56,789 nucleotides of DNA. Origin: Bacillota bacterium. Lineage in GTDB: Bacteria; Bacillota; Clostridia; Oscillospirales; Acutalibacteraceae. Each line of letters begins with the position of its first letter. Within the stretch, counting starts at the first letter, position 1. The notes under the pieces were generated by a model, which had not been told where the DNA came from, searched no databases, and saw nothing but the letters and a program-made list of their open reading frames with translations. The DNA lies in the NCBI GenBank assembly GCA_021771115.1, contig JAETPP010000003.1:1-56789 (forward strand), given 5' to 3'. This document shows, piece after piece, positions 43,622 through 52,718 of the stretch. The translations under genes and the position numbers were made by a program.

Positions 43622-44623
43622 TCACTTTTCAGTATCACTGGGGAAACAGATTTTCAGCTGCTTCCTGGCGGCTTCCATAAATTCCGAAACTGCCGTGCTT
43701 AAAGCGGCACAGCGTAAATATTCTTCACGGGAGGTTTCCGGTTCGGTGATATAGCGGTAAAAATCTTTGGCTTCCCAGCCCATCAGCTGGTATTTTTCGT
43801 CTTTGTCGCCGTGCAGCTGTTCTACGGTGCCGTCCTTGTGCCGCAGGCTGATCCCGGCCAGGCGGGAGATGGAATCCACGCTGACGGTTCCGTCTGTTCC
43901 CTGAAAATCGCTGTTTGCTCCGGCCTGTCCCATTTTGGAATAGGTGAGTGTTACAAGCTTTCCCGGGTAGCGCAGGGTAAGGATACCGCCGCCGTCTAAG
44001 CCGCTGGTGGTGGGGAAGGCGTCCGCGTGGATGCTTTCCGGCTTGCCAAATAGAGCCAGGGCGGGGTAGACGCAGTAAACGCCCAGATCCATGAGAGCGC
44101 CGGTTTCCAGCTGTGGGTTGAAAATATTGGGCAGCTCTCCGGCAAGATAGGCGTCCAGCTTGGAAGAGCGCTGGCAGAAATCCAGCTTTACCATGGTGAT
44201 TTGGCCGATCCTGCTCAAGGCTTCCTCCAAAATCTTTCTCTGGGGAAGGTGAAGGTACATGATGGCTTCCAGAAAAATCAGGCCCTGCTTTTCCGCGATG
44301 CTTTGCAGCTCCCGTACTTTACTTGCCTGGGCGCACAAGGGCTTTTCGCAGATCACATGCTTGCCGTGCTCTAAAAGCAGCTTGCATTGGCTGTAGTGAA
44401 AAGCGTTGGGGCTTGCCACGTAAACGGCGTCTATTTCTGAAGAGCAGGCAAATTCCTCCAAGTCAGTATAAACAGTCCCGGCGCCATGCTTTGCGGCATA
44501 GGCCTCTCCACGCTCCCGAGAACGGGAATAAACGGCGGTCAATTCCCACAGGCCGCTGTCCTTCGCGCCGTGTATGTATTCGTCTGTGATCCATCCGGAG
44601 CCCACGGTACCAAAACGCAGCAT
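43622..44623 (-). CDS. Gfo/Idh/MocA-family oxidoreductase (second copy type)
   Basis: 333 residues. The Rossmann fold is at the N-terminus (LRFGTVGSGWITDEYIHGA, about 2-20), then YVASPNAFHYSQCKLLLEHGKHVICEKPLCAQ (about 70-102, with the EKP motif), and TGALMDLGVYCVYPALALFG (about 178) as the catalytic-region equivalent. It resembles scyllo-inositol or sugar dehydrogenases, but the substrate is unknown. It lies 3 bp after a TIM-barrel isomerase in the same operon, so oxidation and isomerisation of one substrate are likely. It is not a close duplicate of the 19.4-20.6 kb gene. Confidence 0.88.
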   Translation of the reverse strand: MLRFGTVGSGWITDEYIHGAKDSGLWELTAVYSRSRERGEAYAAKHGAGTVYTDLEEFACSSEIDAVYVASPNAFHYSQCKLLLEHGKHVICEKPLCAQASKVRELQSIAEKQGLIFLEAIMYLHLPQRKILEEALSRIGQITMVKLDFCQRSSKLDAYLAGELPNIFNPQLETGALMDLGVYCVYPALALFGKPESIHADAFPTTSGLDGGGILTLRYPGKLVTLTYSKMGQAGANSDFQGTDGTVSVDSISRLAGISLRHKDGTVEQLHGDKDEKYQLMGWEAKDFYRYITEPETSREEYLRCAALSTAVSEFMEAARKQLKICFPSDTEK

Positions 44624-44626
44624 AAT

Positions 44627-45508
44627 TTATACCTCTTCCCAGTAGCGCTTTAAATTGGCAAGGCCGATACGCACGGCGTCGATCGGGTCCTCCATGCCTT
44701 CAAATTCAATGGCGATGGTATCGTCATAGCCCGCGGCCTTTAAGGTGCGCAGGCACTGCTTTACCGGCACATTGCCATGGCCGATGATCGTACCGCGCAG
44801 ATAATTTCCGGCCCTGGTCTGGAAAGCGCCCTCGCCGGGGTCGGCGTCGTAAAAGCTCTTCCATACAAAATCCTTGGCATGAACATACTTGGTGTAAGGG
44901 GCTACACGGGCTACCGCAAGGGAAGGGTCCTCATCGGCGCACATAAAATTCCCCATATCGCAGAGCAAAGCGAAATTCGGGTGGTTGACCGCGTTGTACA
45001 GCTTTTCCACACGGTCGGAATCCTGGGAGAAAAAGCCGTGGTTCTCCGTCATGGTCATTACGCTCTTGGAGGCCGCGTACTCGGCCACTTCACGGATGGG
45101 CCCCACTAAAAGAGGAATAGCGCTGTCATAGCTGCCGCAGCGGGCGGCGTCCTTTGCGGAAAAGCCTGAGGTAACATCGTGGCGCATTCTGGGCGCGCCC
45201 AGCGCGGCGGTAAAATCTACATAAGCTTTTATCCGGGCAATCTCTTTTTCCGTATCTCCATCGCTGCCGTTTAAGAAATCGGCCCCAATGGCTACGGAAG
45301 AGATCTCAAGCCCATGCTTTGCTGCTTCCGCCTTGATCTCTTCCGCCCTTTTGGGCATTTCCTCAGGTGTGCAGTCCACATTGACAAAATCCACAACTTC
45401 AACGGCATCAAAGCCAAGCTCCTTTGCCTTTGCGATACACTCCATGGGAGTCAGCGCGCCGCTGCGGATAGATTTGAAAAAGCTGTACAGGCTTACTGAA
45501 AATTTCAT
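44627..45508 (-). CDS. Sugar phosphate isomerase/epimerase family TIM-barrel protein (second copy type)
   Basis: 293 residues from ATG 45508, which has GAAGGAT upstream; the track start adds MIS. It is an AP-endonuclease-2-like barrel with metal-ligand candidates in MTMTENHGFFSQ (Glu/His), LLCDMGNFMCADED (Asp), YVHAKDFVW (His) and IAIEFEGMEDP (Glu). Its partner Gfo/Idh gene starts 3 bp downstream. pfkA lies 51 bp upstream in the same direction, perhaps as part of the same transcript. Confidence 0.85.
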   Translation of the reverse strand: MKFSVSLYSFFKSIRSGALTPMECIAKAKELGFDAVEVVDFVNVDCTPEEMPKRAEEIKAEAAKHGLEISSVAIGADFLNGSDGDTEKEIARIKAYVDFTAALGAPRMRHDVTSGFSAKDAARCGSYDSAIPLLVGPIREVAEYAASKSVMTMTENHGFFSQDSDRVEKLYNAVNHPNFALLCDMGNFMCADEDPSLAVARVAPYTKYVHAKDFVWKSFYDADPGEGAFQTRAGNYLRGTIIGHGNVPVKQCLRTLKAAGYDDTIAIEFEGMEDPIDAVRIGLANLKRYWEEV

Positions 45509-45559
45509 ACTGATCAATCCTTCACTTTTATTTTTTCAAAAACCAATGCAAAAACCAGT

Positions 45560-46636
45560 TTAGTCGCCAAAGCTGATGCCAATCTGCCGTGCAGCCTGGA
45601 TCTCGCTGCAATCTACGGGAACAGACTTCAGCTTTCCTGCCACATCCTGAAGGGGAACGGGAACGGTATCGCCGTTTACCATGCCCACCATCACACCGAA
45701 ACGCTTTTCTTTGATAAAGCGTGCAGCGGTAGCGCCCAATCTGGTGCAAAGCACGCGGTCATAGGCGCAGGGGCTGCCGCCGCGCTGGAAATGGCCGGGA
45801 ACACAAACGCGGATCTCGTTATCGATCTTTTCCTGAAGCTCTTCGGCGATTCGATAAACGATAGAGGGGTGCTTAAAGTCCGCCCTGGCCTTTTTGAATT
45901 CCTTCTTGGAAAGGGCGGCCTCTTCCTTGGAGATGGCGCCCTCCGCAACGGCCAGAATGGAGAACTTCTTTCCCTTTTCAATGCGGTTGTTCAGCGTTTT
46001 GGCGATCTTGTTGATATCGTAGGGGATCTCCGGCAGCAGGATCACATCGGCCCCTCCGGCAATACCGGCGGACAGGGTAAGCCAGCCCACCTTATGGCCC
46101 ATGACCTCCACAATGAAGATTCTTCCGTGAGAGGTGGCGGTGGTGTGGATGCAGTCGATCACATTGGTGGCGATCTCCACGGCGCTGTGGAAGCCAAAGG
46201 TGATATCCGTACCCCAAATATCGTTGTCAATGGTTTTGGGAAGGTGGATCACATTAAGTCCTTCCTCCCGAAGCAGATTGGCGGTTTTCTGGGTGCCGTT
46301 GCCGCCCAGGATCACCAGGCAGTCCAGCTTCATTTTCTTGTAGTTATCCTTCATGGATTTTACCTTATCCACGCTGTTTTCATCGATCACACGCATGGTT
46401 TTGAAGGGCTGCCGGGAGGTGCCGAGCAAGGTGCCGCCCAGGGTAAGGATACCGGAAAAATCAGATTCCTTCATCAGCTTATACTCGCCGAAAATCAGGC
46501 CCTTGTATCCATCTTTGATCCCATAGATTTCCACATTGTCGCCGAATTCCTCGTAAAGCCCTTTGGCAACGCCGCGAATGGCCGCGTTTAAACCCTGGCA
46601 ATCTCCGCCGCTGGTCAGAATACCTACTCTTTTCAT
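45560..46636 (-). CDS. pfkA: Phosphofructokinase with mixed ATP/PPi signature
   Basis: 358 residues. The N-terminal GILTSGGDCQGLNAAIRG is the PFK nucleotide/phosphate loop, and catalytic TIDND is kept. Two diagnostic sites disagree: GGNGTQ keeps Gly at the position marking ATP enzymes (but Asn replaces the usual Asp before it), whereas PKTIDND carries the Lys typical of PPi enzymes. That combination defines the mixed-substrate group. MGHKVGWL replaces the usual MGRxxG. It phosphorylates fructose-6-phosphate in glycolysis; the donor is uncertain. RBS GGAAGGAG. It lies downstream of ppk1 and ppx. Confidence 0.9.
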   Translation of the reverse strand: MKRVGILTSGGDCQGLNAAIRGVAKGLYEEFGDNVEIYGIKDGYKGLIFGEYKLMKESDFSGILTLGGTLLGTSRQPFKTMRVIDENSVDKVKSMKDNYKKMKLDCLVILGGNGTQKTANLLREEGLNVIHLPKTIDNDIWGTDITFGFHSAVEIATNVIDCIHTTATSHGRIFIVEVMGHKVGWLTLSAGIAGGADVILLPEIPYDINKIAKTLNNRIEKGKKFSILAVAEGAISKEEAALSKKEFKKARADFKHPSIVYRIAEELQEKIDNEIRVCVPGHFQRGGSPCAYDRVLCTRLGATAARFIKEKRFGVMVGMVNGDTVPVPLQDVAGKLKSVPVDCSEIQAARQIGISFGD

Positions 46637-46683
46637 AAAATGCTCCTTCCTGAAAGTAAATAATAATTATCATGGAACAAGCT

Positions 46684-48792
46684 TTAAGCGCCTGTTTCGT
46701 CACTGGAATGAATGGGGATCAGGGGGCTGTCGGCCAAAGCCGGCTGGAGCTGTGCCAAGCGCTCCTGCGCCTGCTGGTAGAAAACGAGCTGGCTGCTGAA
46801 AGCGGGCTTGCCCCGGCGGTTGATATGGTGATAACTGGTGTTGGGGTTCATGACCCGGGCGTTGGTATTGTCCTGCAAGAAGGTATCCAGAATTTCAAAG
46901 GCACGCTGCTTCAGGTCTTCGTCTTCCACCGGAAATACCAGCTCGATCCTGCGGTCCAAATTTCTGGGCATCCAGTCCGCGCTGCCCAGATAGATTTTTG
47001 GGAACCCGGCGTTTTCAAACCGGAAAATGCGGCTGTGCTCCAAAAGCTGCCCGACAATGCTGATAACGGTGATGTTTTCACTGACACCCTCCAGGCCGGG
47101 GATCAGGCAGCAGATGCCACGAACGATCAGCCGGACCGGCACCCCCGCTTGAGAGGCCTCGTACAGTAAGGAGATGATCTCCGGATCTACCAGCGAATTC
47201 ACCTTTGCGGTAATGCCGCAGGGAAGCCCTTGTCTGGCATTGACCGTTTCCGCCTTGATCATGCGGATAAAAAAGCTTCGCATGCCGTGGGGGGCCACTA
47301 CAAAATGCCTGTATTCCGGCGGGCGGGAATACCCGGTGATCACGTTGAACAGGGAAGAGGCGTCCGCCCCGTATTGACTGTTGCAGGTGAAGAGCCCCAG
47401 GTCTGTATAGATTTTCGCGGTAGAATCGTTATAGTTTCCGGTGCCCAGGTGCAGATAGCGCCGAATGCCGTCTTCCTCCTGACGAACGACCAGGGCGATC
47501 TTGCAGTGAGTTTTCAGGCCGTGAAGGCCGTAGATCACGTGGCAGCCGGCTTTTTCCAGCTTGGTTGCCCAGTTGATATTGTTTTCCTCGTCAAAGCGTG
47601 CCTTCAGCTCCACCAGAACAGTGACCTGCTTGCCGTTTTCCGCCGCCTTGATCAGGGCCGCCACAATGGGGGAATTTCCGCTGACCCGATAAAGGGTCTG
47701 TTTGATAGCAAGCACATTTTCATCCTGTGCCGCCTGTTCGATGAATTGGACCACGCAGTCAAAGCTTTCATAGGGGTGGTGGACCATTCTGTCCTTTTCC
47801 CGGATGGCTTCAAAAATATCGTCGTATCCCCAAAAATCCGCGGGGGCCACAGGCCGGATAGGCTTGAAGCACATGGATTCAAAGCCGGATACACCGGCGA
47901 ATTTTGAGAAAAAGGTCAGATCCAGCGGGCCGGGCAGCTGATAGATCTCATTTTTCTTGATCTTGAGCATTTCCGTAAGAAAGCTGCGAATATTTTTATC
48001 GCATTTCTGCAGCAGCTCCAAACGTACCGGTCGCCCGCGCTTTCTGCGCTTGATGGATTTTTTGACCTCACTCATAAAGTCTTCCGCTTCCTCGTCGATC
48101 TCCAGATCAGAGTCTCGCGTAATGCGGAAGGGGCAGGCGGCTTTGATATCGTGCAGCTCAAAAAGCTCCTCCAGCTTATGGATGATCACATCCTCCAAAA
48201 GCGTAAAGGCCCTTCCGTCACCGGAGGGCAGCTCCAGAAAACGGGGGAGAATAGAGGGTACCTGTACGATGGCAAAGCATTTTTCCCCTTCCTTGCTTTT
48301 CAGATACACGGCGATATTCAAGGATTTATTGGCGAGAAGGGGGAAGGGGCGGCTGCCGTCCACTGCCAACGGGGTAAGGACGGGGAACAGGACCCGCTTA
48401 AAATATTCGGAAAGATAGGCAAGCTGCTCCTCGTTCATTTCCTCACAGCTCAAAAAACGGATTCCCTGCTGCTGCAGCGCGGGAAGGATCGAGCGGTGCA
48501 GGCAGGAATACTGCTTTTCCATGAACTTGTGGGTTTTCTCTTCCAGCTCTGTGAGCAGCTCGTCGGGAGTGAGATCAAAGCCGTTTTTTTGCTTGTAGCC
48601 GGAGCTTACCTGGGCTTTTACGCCGGCAATGCGCACCATGAAGAATTCGTCCAGGTTTGATCCGGTGATCGCCAGAAACCGCAGACGCTCCATCAGAGGG
48701 TTCTCTTTTTTGGTGGCTTCCTCCAGCACGCGGGCGTTGAAATCCATCCAACTCAGTTCTCTGTTATAGTAGGGCATTTTCTTATCAGCCAT
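46684..48792 (-). CDS. ppk1: Polyphosphate kinase 1
   Basis: 702 residues, standard PPK1 size. It starts YYNRELSWMDFNARVLEEA (about 8), has the N and head domains, then catalytic C1 and C2 domains. VELKARFDEENNINWATKLEKAGCHVIYG (about 396) is followed by GLKTHCKIALVVR, with the autophosphorylated-His region near 425, and by HLGTGNYNDSTAKIYTDLG; the second His region is near LLEHSRIFRF (about 585). It reversibly builds polyphosphate from ATP. ppx starts upstream, with 11 bp between the two genes, so synthesis and breakdown are encoded together. Confidence 0.95.
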   Translation of the reverse strand: MADKKMPYYNRELSWMDFNARVLEEATKKENPLMERLRFLAITGSNLDEFFMVRIAGVKAQVSSGYKQKNGFDLTPDELLTELEEKTHKFMEKQYSCLHRSILPALQQQGIRFLSCEEMNEEQLAYLSEYFKRVLFPVLTPLAVDGSRPFPLLANKSLNIAVYLKSKEGEKCFAIVQVPSILPRFLELPSGDGRAFTLLEDVIIHKLEELFELHDIKAACPFRITRDSDLEIDEEAEDFMSEVKKSIKRRKRGRPVRLELLQKCDKNIRSFLTEMLKIKKNEIYQLPGPLDLTFFSKFAGVSGFESMCFKPIRPVAPADFWGYDDIFEAIREKDRMVHHPYESFDCVVQFIEQAAQDENVLAIKQTLYRVSGNSPIVAALIKAAENGKQVTVLVELKARFDEENNINWATKLEKAGCHVIYGLHGLKTHCKIALVVRQEEDGIRRYLHLGTGNYNDSTAKIYTDLGLFTCNSQYGADASSLFNVITGYSRPPEYRHFVVAPHGMRSFFIRMIKAETVNARQGLPCGITAKVNSLVDPEIISLLYEASQAGVPVRLIVRGICCLIPGLEGVSENITVISIVGQLLEHSRIFRFENAGFPKIYLGSADWMPRNLDRRIELVFPVEDEDLKQRAFEILDTFLQDNTNARVMNPNTSYHHINRRGKPAFSSQLVFYQQAQERLAQLQPALADSPLIPIHSSDETGA

Positions 48793-48803
48793 AAAAACAC
48801 CTC

Positions 48804-50354
48804 TTACAGTAATTCGAATTTTACGGAAAGCTCAGGGGAAAGGCCAAACACATCCTTGAAAAATTGGGCGGATTCGGAAAAAGCCCATTGCTCCAGCATA
48901 ATATCCGAAGACACGGAGGCCTTAAATAAGACCCGATCCTCTTCCAAAGAGACTTTCAGTCCCCGCAGCTTTTCCCGATGAGATTTATCCAAGGCGTTCG
49001 CAATTCGGAAAATTGCGGCCAGCTTGGAGATAACAAGCTTTTCCTCGTTGCTGAGCCGGGAAAAATCCGGATCATTTTGTGTGGTGAGATTTGTAGAGAT
49101 ACTGCCGCTTACAAAGGCGACCTCCAAAACCTCGGCCTGACTTAAGCCGAACAAATCCATTCCCCGGATCAGGTCAAAGGTGCATCTGTTGTGCTGGCGC
49201 ACACTGACAAAGCTGCCGCAGCTGTGCAGGATAGAGGCGAGCTCTAAAATCAGCCGTTTGGAGGGATCCAGGCCGTGAATGTGCTTCAGCTTGTCAAAGA
49301 TCAGGCAGGAGCAGTCACGGATATACTGCGAATGAGAAAGATCGCCTCCAAACCGCCGTGCGATGGTTTTCGCGCAGGCAACGGCGCCCTTTCGGAAATA
49401 TAAGGCGCGTTCCTCGTCGGCTTTAGGAGAAAGCATGCACCGGATCACCGCTTCAGAGATATCGGCGGTAGGGGCGCAGATGGTTTCCGCATCGGGACAG
49501 AAACGGAGCATCGCCTGATAGATTGAAAGAGATGTATGGAGAATGGCGGCGTCTCCTTCCTTCATTCCATACCGCAGCCCGATCCCCTCCGGGGTCAGGG
49601 CCTTCAAAGCGTCATACAGCTCAGACAGCCGCTTTGTGCCGAATTGATATACATTCTTTGTATACTTCGCCCCGCAGAGCTTTGCCACCAGATCGATCTG
49701 CGACCCGGTGAGGATCAAATTTCGAATGGAAAATTCGGAAATGGCGATCCGGCTCAGGATCGTATCCAAATATTCTTCTACCACCGTGTGAAAGTCCTCA
49801 GCGGAATTTCGCATTTTGTGCAGGATCTCGTGAAGCTTGAGGGCGCCGATGGAAATGTTCTGAAAATAATTGACCTTAGAACCGTCGTATACCGCAATGC
49901 CGATGCTGCCGGAGCCCACATAGGCAATGACCGAATTGCCGGGCCGCAAAAACTCAGCTTCTTTCAGCTTCATGGCGATTTCAGAATAGATATAGGCCTT
50001 TTCCTGGCTGTCCTCCAGAACCGTTACATCGAGAGCGTTGCGCACTCGAAGCTGGTCTACGGCAAGAGAGCGGTTCTGCGCGTCCCGCAAAGCCGTGCAG
50101 GAAATGACCTTGGGCTTTTGCACCCGGTAGCTCAATAAGGCGGAGGTGTATTTCCCCAAAACACTCGAGAGCTCCCGCAGGCTCTCAAAGCTGATATTTC
50201 CCGTTTCAAATACGTCATATCCCAGCCTTACCGGGTATTCCAGCGAATCCAGAGTGGAAAGCTCTCCCTTGGTCAGCTGAGAGACCCGCATGTGTACGGT
50301 ATTGCTTCCTATTTCGATCACCGCCGCGGTGTTCGCGCTGCTTTTTTTATTCAA
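48804..50354 (-). CDS. ppx: Exopolyphosphatase / Ppx-GppA phosphatase with C-terminal HD-like domain
   Basis: 516 residues from TTG 50354 with AGGAGGGGA upstream. The 577-residue ORF of the track extends past the promoter and lacks a start signal. The N-terminal actin-like fold has AAVIEIGSNTVHMRV (about 9) and GSGSIGIAVYDG (about 136). The C-terminal third has an HD-type region with LASILHSCGSFVSVRQHNRC. The family releases phosphate from polyphosphate and/or converts pppGpp to ppGpp. Being coupled to ppk1, polyphosphate is the likelier substrate. Confidence 0.9.
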   Translation of the reverse strand: MNKKSSANTAAVIEIGSNTVHMRVSQLTKGELSTLDSLEYPVRLGYDVFETGNISFESLRELSSVLGKYTSALLSYRVQKPKVISCTALRDAQNRSLAVDQLRVRNALDVTVLEDSQEKAYIYSEIAMKLKEAEFLRPGNSVIAYVGSGSIGIAVYDGSKVNYFQNISIGALKLHEILHKMRNSAEDFHTVVEEYLDTILSRIAISEFSIRNLILTGSQIDLVAKLCGAKYTKNVYQFGTKRLSELYDALKALTPEGIGLRYGMKEGDAAILHTSLSIYQAMLRFCPDAETICAPTADISEAVIRCMLSPKADEERALYFRKGAVACAKTIARRFGGDLSHSQYIRDCSCLIFDKLKHIHGLDPSKRLILELASILHSCGSFVSVRQHNRCTFDLIRGMDLFGLSQAEVLEVAFVSGSISTNLTTQNDPDFSRLSNEEKLVISKLAAIFRIANALDKSHREKLRGLKVSLEEDRVLFKASVSSDIMLEQWAFSESAQFFKDVFGLSPELSVKFELL

Positions 50355-50456
50355 AAGATCCCCTCCTGAAGTCTGTGTATCGCCTTCAGCTTTTCCTCTT
50401 GTGAGAAAAGAAGCAAAGCCTGCGTTGAATTTCAAAAAAATTGTGGGCTTTGCGTT

Positions 50457-50485
50457 ATTATACCAAATTATACTGGGAGATTCAA
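50457..50485 (-). promoter_or_regulatory. Promoter of ppx-ppk1(-pfkA)
   Basis: On the minus strand: TTGAAT, a 17-bp spacer and TATAAT, about 100 bp before the ppx TTG. An extra TATAAT overlaps the spacer. Confidence 0.65.
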
Positions 50486-50555
50486 ATAGATTTTTGGAAA
50501 AAAAGCCCATTTTTTCCCAGCTTTTTTCCTGAGGCAATTTTTTTGAAAAATGGGG

Positions 50556-50584
50556 TTGATTTTTTTTTCAGAATTCGGTATAAT
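50556..50584 (+). promoter_or_regulatory. Promoter of tRNA-Ser(GGA)
   Basis: TTGATT, a 17-bp T-rich spacer and TATAAT, 19 bp before the tRNA. Confidence 0.7.
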
Positions 50585-50603
50585 AGGTAAGCCGTCAGGA
50601 TAT

Positions 50604-50690
50604 GGAGAGGTATTCTAATTGGTAAGGAGCCACATTGGAAATGTGGTGTGCCGCAAGGCATTGTGCGTTCGAGTCGCATCCTCTCCGCCA
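50604..50690 (+). tRNA. tRNA-Ser (anticodon GGA)
   Basis: Acceptor GGAGAGG / CCTCTCC, discriminator G and encoded CCA. The anticodon arm CCACA-TTGGAAA-TGTGG gives GGA (UCC and UCU). It has a long variable arm and T arm GTGCGTTCGAGTCGCAT. Third serine tRNA in the window. Confidence 0.95.
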
Positions 50691-50694
50691 AGAA

Positions 50695-50734
50695 GAAGGC
50701 GTCGGAGGTTATTCCGATGCCTTTTCTTTTATTA
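50695..50734 (+). terminator. Terminator after tRNA-Ser(GGA)
   Basis: AAGGC-g-TCGGA ... TCCGA-t-GCCTT followed by TTCTTTTATT. Confidence 0.8.
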
Positions 50735-50757
50735 TTTTGAAACCGGGGTGGAAAAGC

Positions 50758-51201
50758 ATGCCCAGAAAAATAGAAGCTGAGCTGACCACCATGTGTATGG
50801 TCACAAAGGGCAGCAGGATCCTGGTGCAGAACAGGCAGGGCCACGGCTGGCCTGGGATCGCGTTTCCGGGGGGCCACCTGGAAAACGAAGAATCTGTTAC
50901 AGATTCTGTGATCCGGGAGGTTTATGAGGAAACCGGGCTTACCATTTCCTCACCGCGCCTTTGTGGGATCAAGGATTGGTACTCAGATGAGGGCTTCCGT
51001 TATATCGTGTTTCTTTATCGAGCGGAAGACTTTTCCGGAGAGCTGAAGGCCTCGGAAGAAGGGGAGGTCTTTTGGGCAGAGCGCAATGAGCTGCCCGGTA
51101 TGAATTTGTGCAGAGGAATGGAAGAGACCCTTCAGGTTTTCTTTGACGATGCTCTTTGCGAGCTTTATTATGGAGATAACGATTCGTATCAGCTTTTTTG
51201 A
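50758..51201 (+). CDS. Nudix hydrolase (8-oxo-dGTP diphosphatase-like)
   Basis: 147 residues from ATG 50758; the track ORF begins inside the tRNA and is not credible. The Nudix box GGHLENEESVTDSVIREVYEETGL (about 41-64) is intact (Gx5Ex7REVxEExGx). The N-terminal strand TTMCMVTKGSRILVQNR and the GIAFPGG turn are typical of MutT/YjhB-like enzymes that clean oxidised nucleotides. The exact substrate is uncertain. asnS follows by 34 bp. Confidence 0.88.
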   Translation: MPRKIEAELTTMCMVTKGSRILVQNRQGHGWPGIAFPGGHLENEESVTDSVIREVYEETGLTISSPRLCGIKDWYSDEGFRYIVFLYRAEDFSGELKASEEGEVFWAERNELPGMNLCRGMEETLQVFFDDALCELYYGDNDSYQLF

Positions 51202-51235
51202 ATAGAGTAAAATTTGAGGAAAAGAGGCAATATTT

Positions 51236-52630
51236 ATGAAGCATCAGGAAGTGTCCGCGTTTTATAAAGACCTATCCGCCTATGCCGGCAAAACGGTAAC
51301 TGTATGCGGCTGGGCTCGTTCGATCCGAGATTCCAAAACGCTGGGCTTTATCGATTTGAACGATGGCAGTTCTTTTAAAGGCGTTCAGGTGGTTTTCGAA
51401 GACGGAAAGATCGATAATTTCAAGGAGATCGCTTCCCAAAATGTTGGGGCGGCTCTGGTCGTTACTGGTACGCTGATCGCCACGCCGGAGGCGAAGCAGC
51501 CTTTTGAGATCCATGCGGAGAAAATTGAAGTGGAAGGCCCTTCCACACCGGAATATCCCTTGCAGAAGAAGCGCCACTCGGTAGAATATCTGCGCACCAT
51601 CGCCCATCTGCGGCCCCGTACAAATCTGTACAGCGCGGCGTTCCGTATTCGTTCCGCCGCCGCCATGGGCATACACCGGTTTTTCCAGGAGAATGGGTTT
51701 GTGTACTGCCATACGCCCATCATCACCGCCAGCGACTGCGAAGGCGCGGGGGAGATGTTCCAGATCACCACGCTGGATCTGGATCATCTGCCGAAAACGG
51801 AAGATGACCAGGTGGACTACAAGCGGGATTTCTTCGGCAAGCACACCTCTCTGACCGTTTCCGGCCAGCTGGAGGTGGAGTGCATGGCCCAGGCCTTTGG
51901 CAAGGTCTATACCTTCGGCCCCACCTTCCGTGCGGAGAATTCCAATACCACCCGGCACGCTGCGGAGTTTTGGCAGATCGAGCCGGAAATTGCCTTTGCC
52001 GATCTGAACGATGATATGGATGTGATCGAAGGGGCCATTAAATACGTGATAAACTACGTGCTGGAAACCTGTCCGCAGGATATGGAATTCTGCAACACCT
52101 TTGTGGATAAGGGACTTATCGAGCGGCTGCGGCATGTGGCGGATTCCGATTTTGTGCGGGTGTCTTACACCGATGCCATCAAAATCCTGGAGCAGCACAA
52201 CGATGAATTTGAATTCAAGGTCTCCTGGGGCGTCGATATCGCCACAGAGCACGAGCGCTATCTCACCGAAAAGCATTTCGGCAAGCCGGTGTTTGTCACC
52301 GATTATCCCAAGGAGATCAAATCCTTCTATATGCGCTTAAACGACGATGGAAAAACAGTGGCCGCCACGGACCTTCTGGTGCCGGGTATCGGAGAGCTTG
52401 TCGGGGCCAGCCAGCGGGAAGAGCGGTACGATGTGCTGCTGAACCGTATTCATGAGCTTGGCATGAAGGAAGAAGACTACTGGTGGTATCTGGAGCTGAG
52501 AAAATACGGTGGCACCAAGCATTCCGGCTTCGGCATTGGCTTTGAGCGGCTTGTCATGTATCTTACCGGCATCGAAAACATCCGGGACGTGGCGCTGTTC
52601 CCCAGAACTCCCGGTGCGGTGGAGTTTTAG
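51236..52630 (+). CDS. asnS: Asparagine--tRNA ligase
   Basis: 464 residues. An N-terminal OB-fold anticodon domain (about 1-115, [25 protein letters not shown]) and a class IIb catalytic core: motif 2 [26 protein letters not shown] (about 222-247) and motif 3 [15 protein letters not shown] (about 425-439). The FRAENSNT form fits AsnRS rather than AspRS. It makes Asn-tRNA-Asn directly. No T-box leader is visible in the short upstream gap. Confidence 0.96.
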   Translation: MKHQEVSAFYKDLSAYAGKTVTVCGWARSIRDSKTLGFIDLNDGSSFKGVQVVFEDGKIDNFKEIASQNVGAALVVTGTLIATPEAKQPFEIHAEKIEVEGPSTPEYPLQKKRHSVEYLRTIAHLRPRTNLYSAAFRIRSAAAMGIHRFFQENGFVYCHTPIITASDCEGAGEMFQITTLDLDHLPKTEDDQVDYKRDFFGKHTSLTVSGQLEVECMAQAFGKVYTFGPTFRAENSNTTRHAAEFWQIEPEIAFADLNDDMDVIEGAIKYVINYVLETCPQDMEFCNTFVDKGLIERLRHVADSDFVRVSYTDAIKILEQHNDEFEFKVSWGVDIATEHERYLTEKHFGKPVFVTDYPKEIKSFYMRLNDDGKTVAATDLLVPGIGELVGASQREERYDVLLNRIHELGMKEEDYWWYLELRKYGGTKHSGFGIGFERLVMYLTGIENIRDVALFPRTPGAVEF

Positions 52631-52658
52631 TTGTTAGTAATTGGTAATTAGTTGTTAG

Positions 52659-52704
52659 ACAAGGGCGGAGGGCTTCCGGAAATTTGGAAGTCCTCCGCCC
52701 TTGT
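52659..52704. terminator. Bidirectional terminator between asnS and the PurF-like gene
   Basis: A 19-bp stem ACAAGGGCGGAGGGCTTCC / GGAAGTCCTCCGCCCTTGT with one G-T pair and an 8-nt loop, between convergent genes. Confidence 0.85.
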
Positions 52705-52718
52705 TATGGAAAGACAGC

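Noticed and set aside
50355-50537. N-terminal extension of Ppx in the ORF track
   Set aside because: It runs upstream of a good promoter. The extension has no conserved character, and TTG 50354 has AGGAGGGGA.
51202-51235. T-box or other riboswitch upstream of asnS (also checked upstream of gltX)
   Set aside because: The gaps are too short, and no specifier, TGGNACC-type antiterminator or terminator pair is visible.
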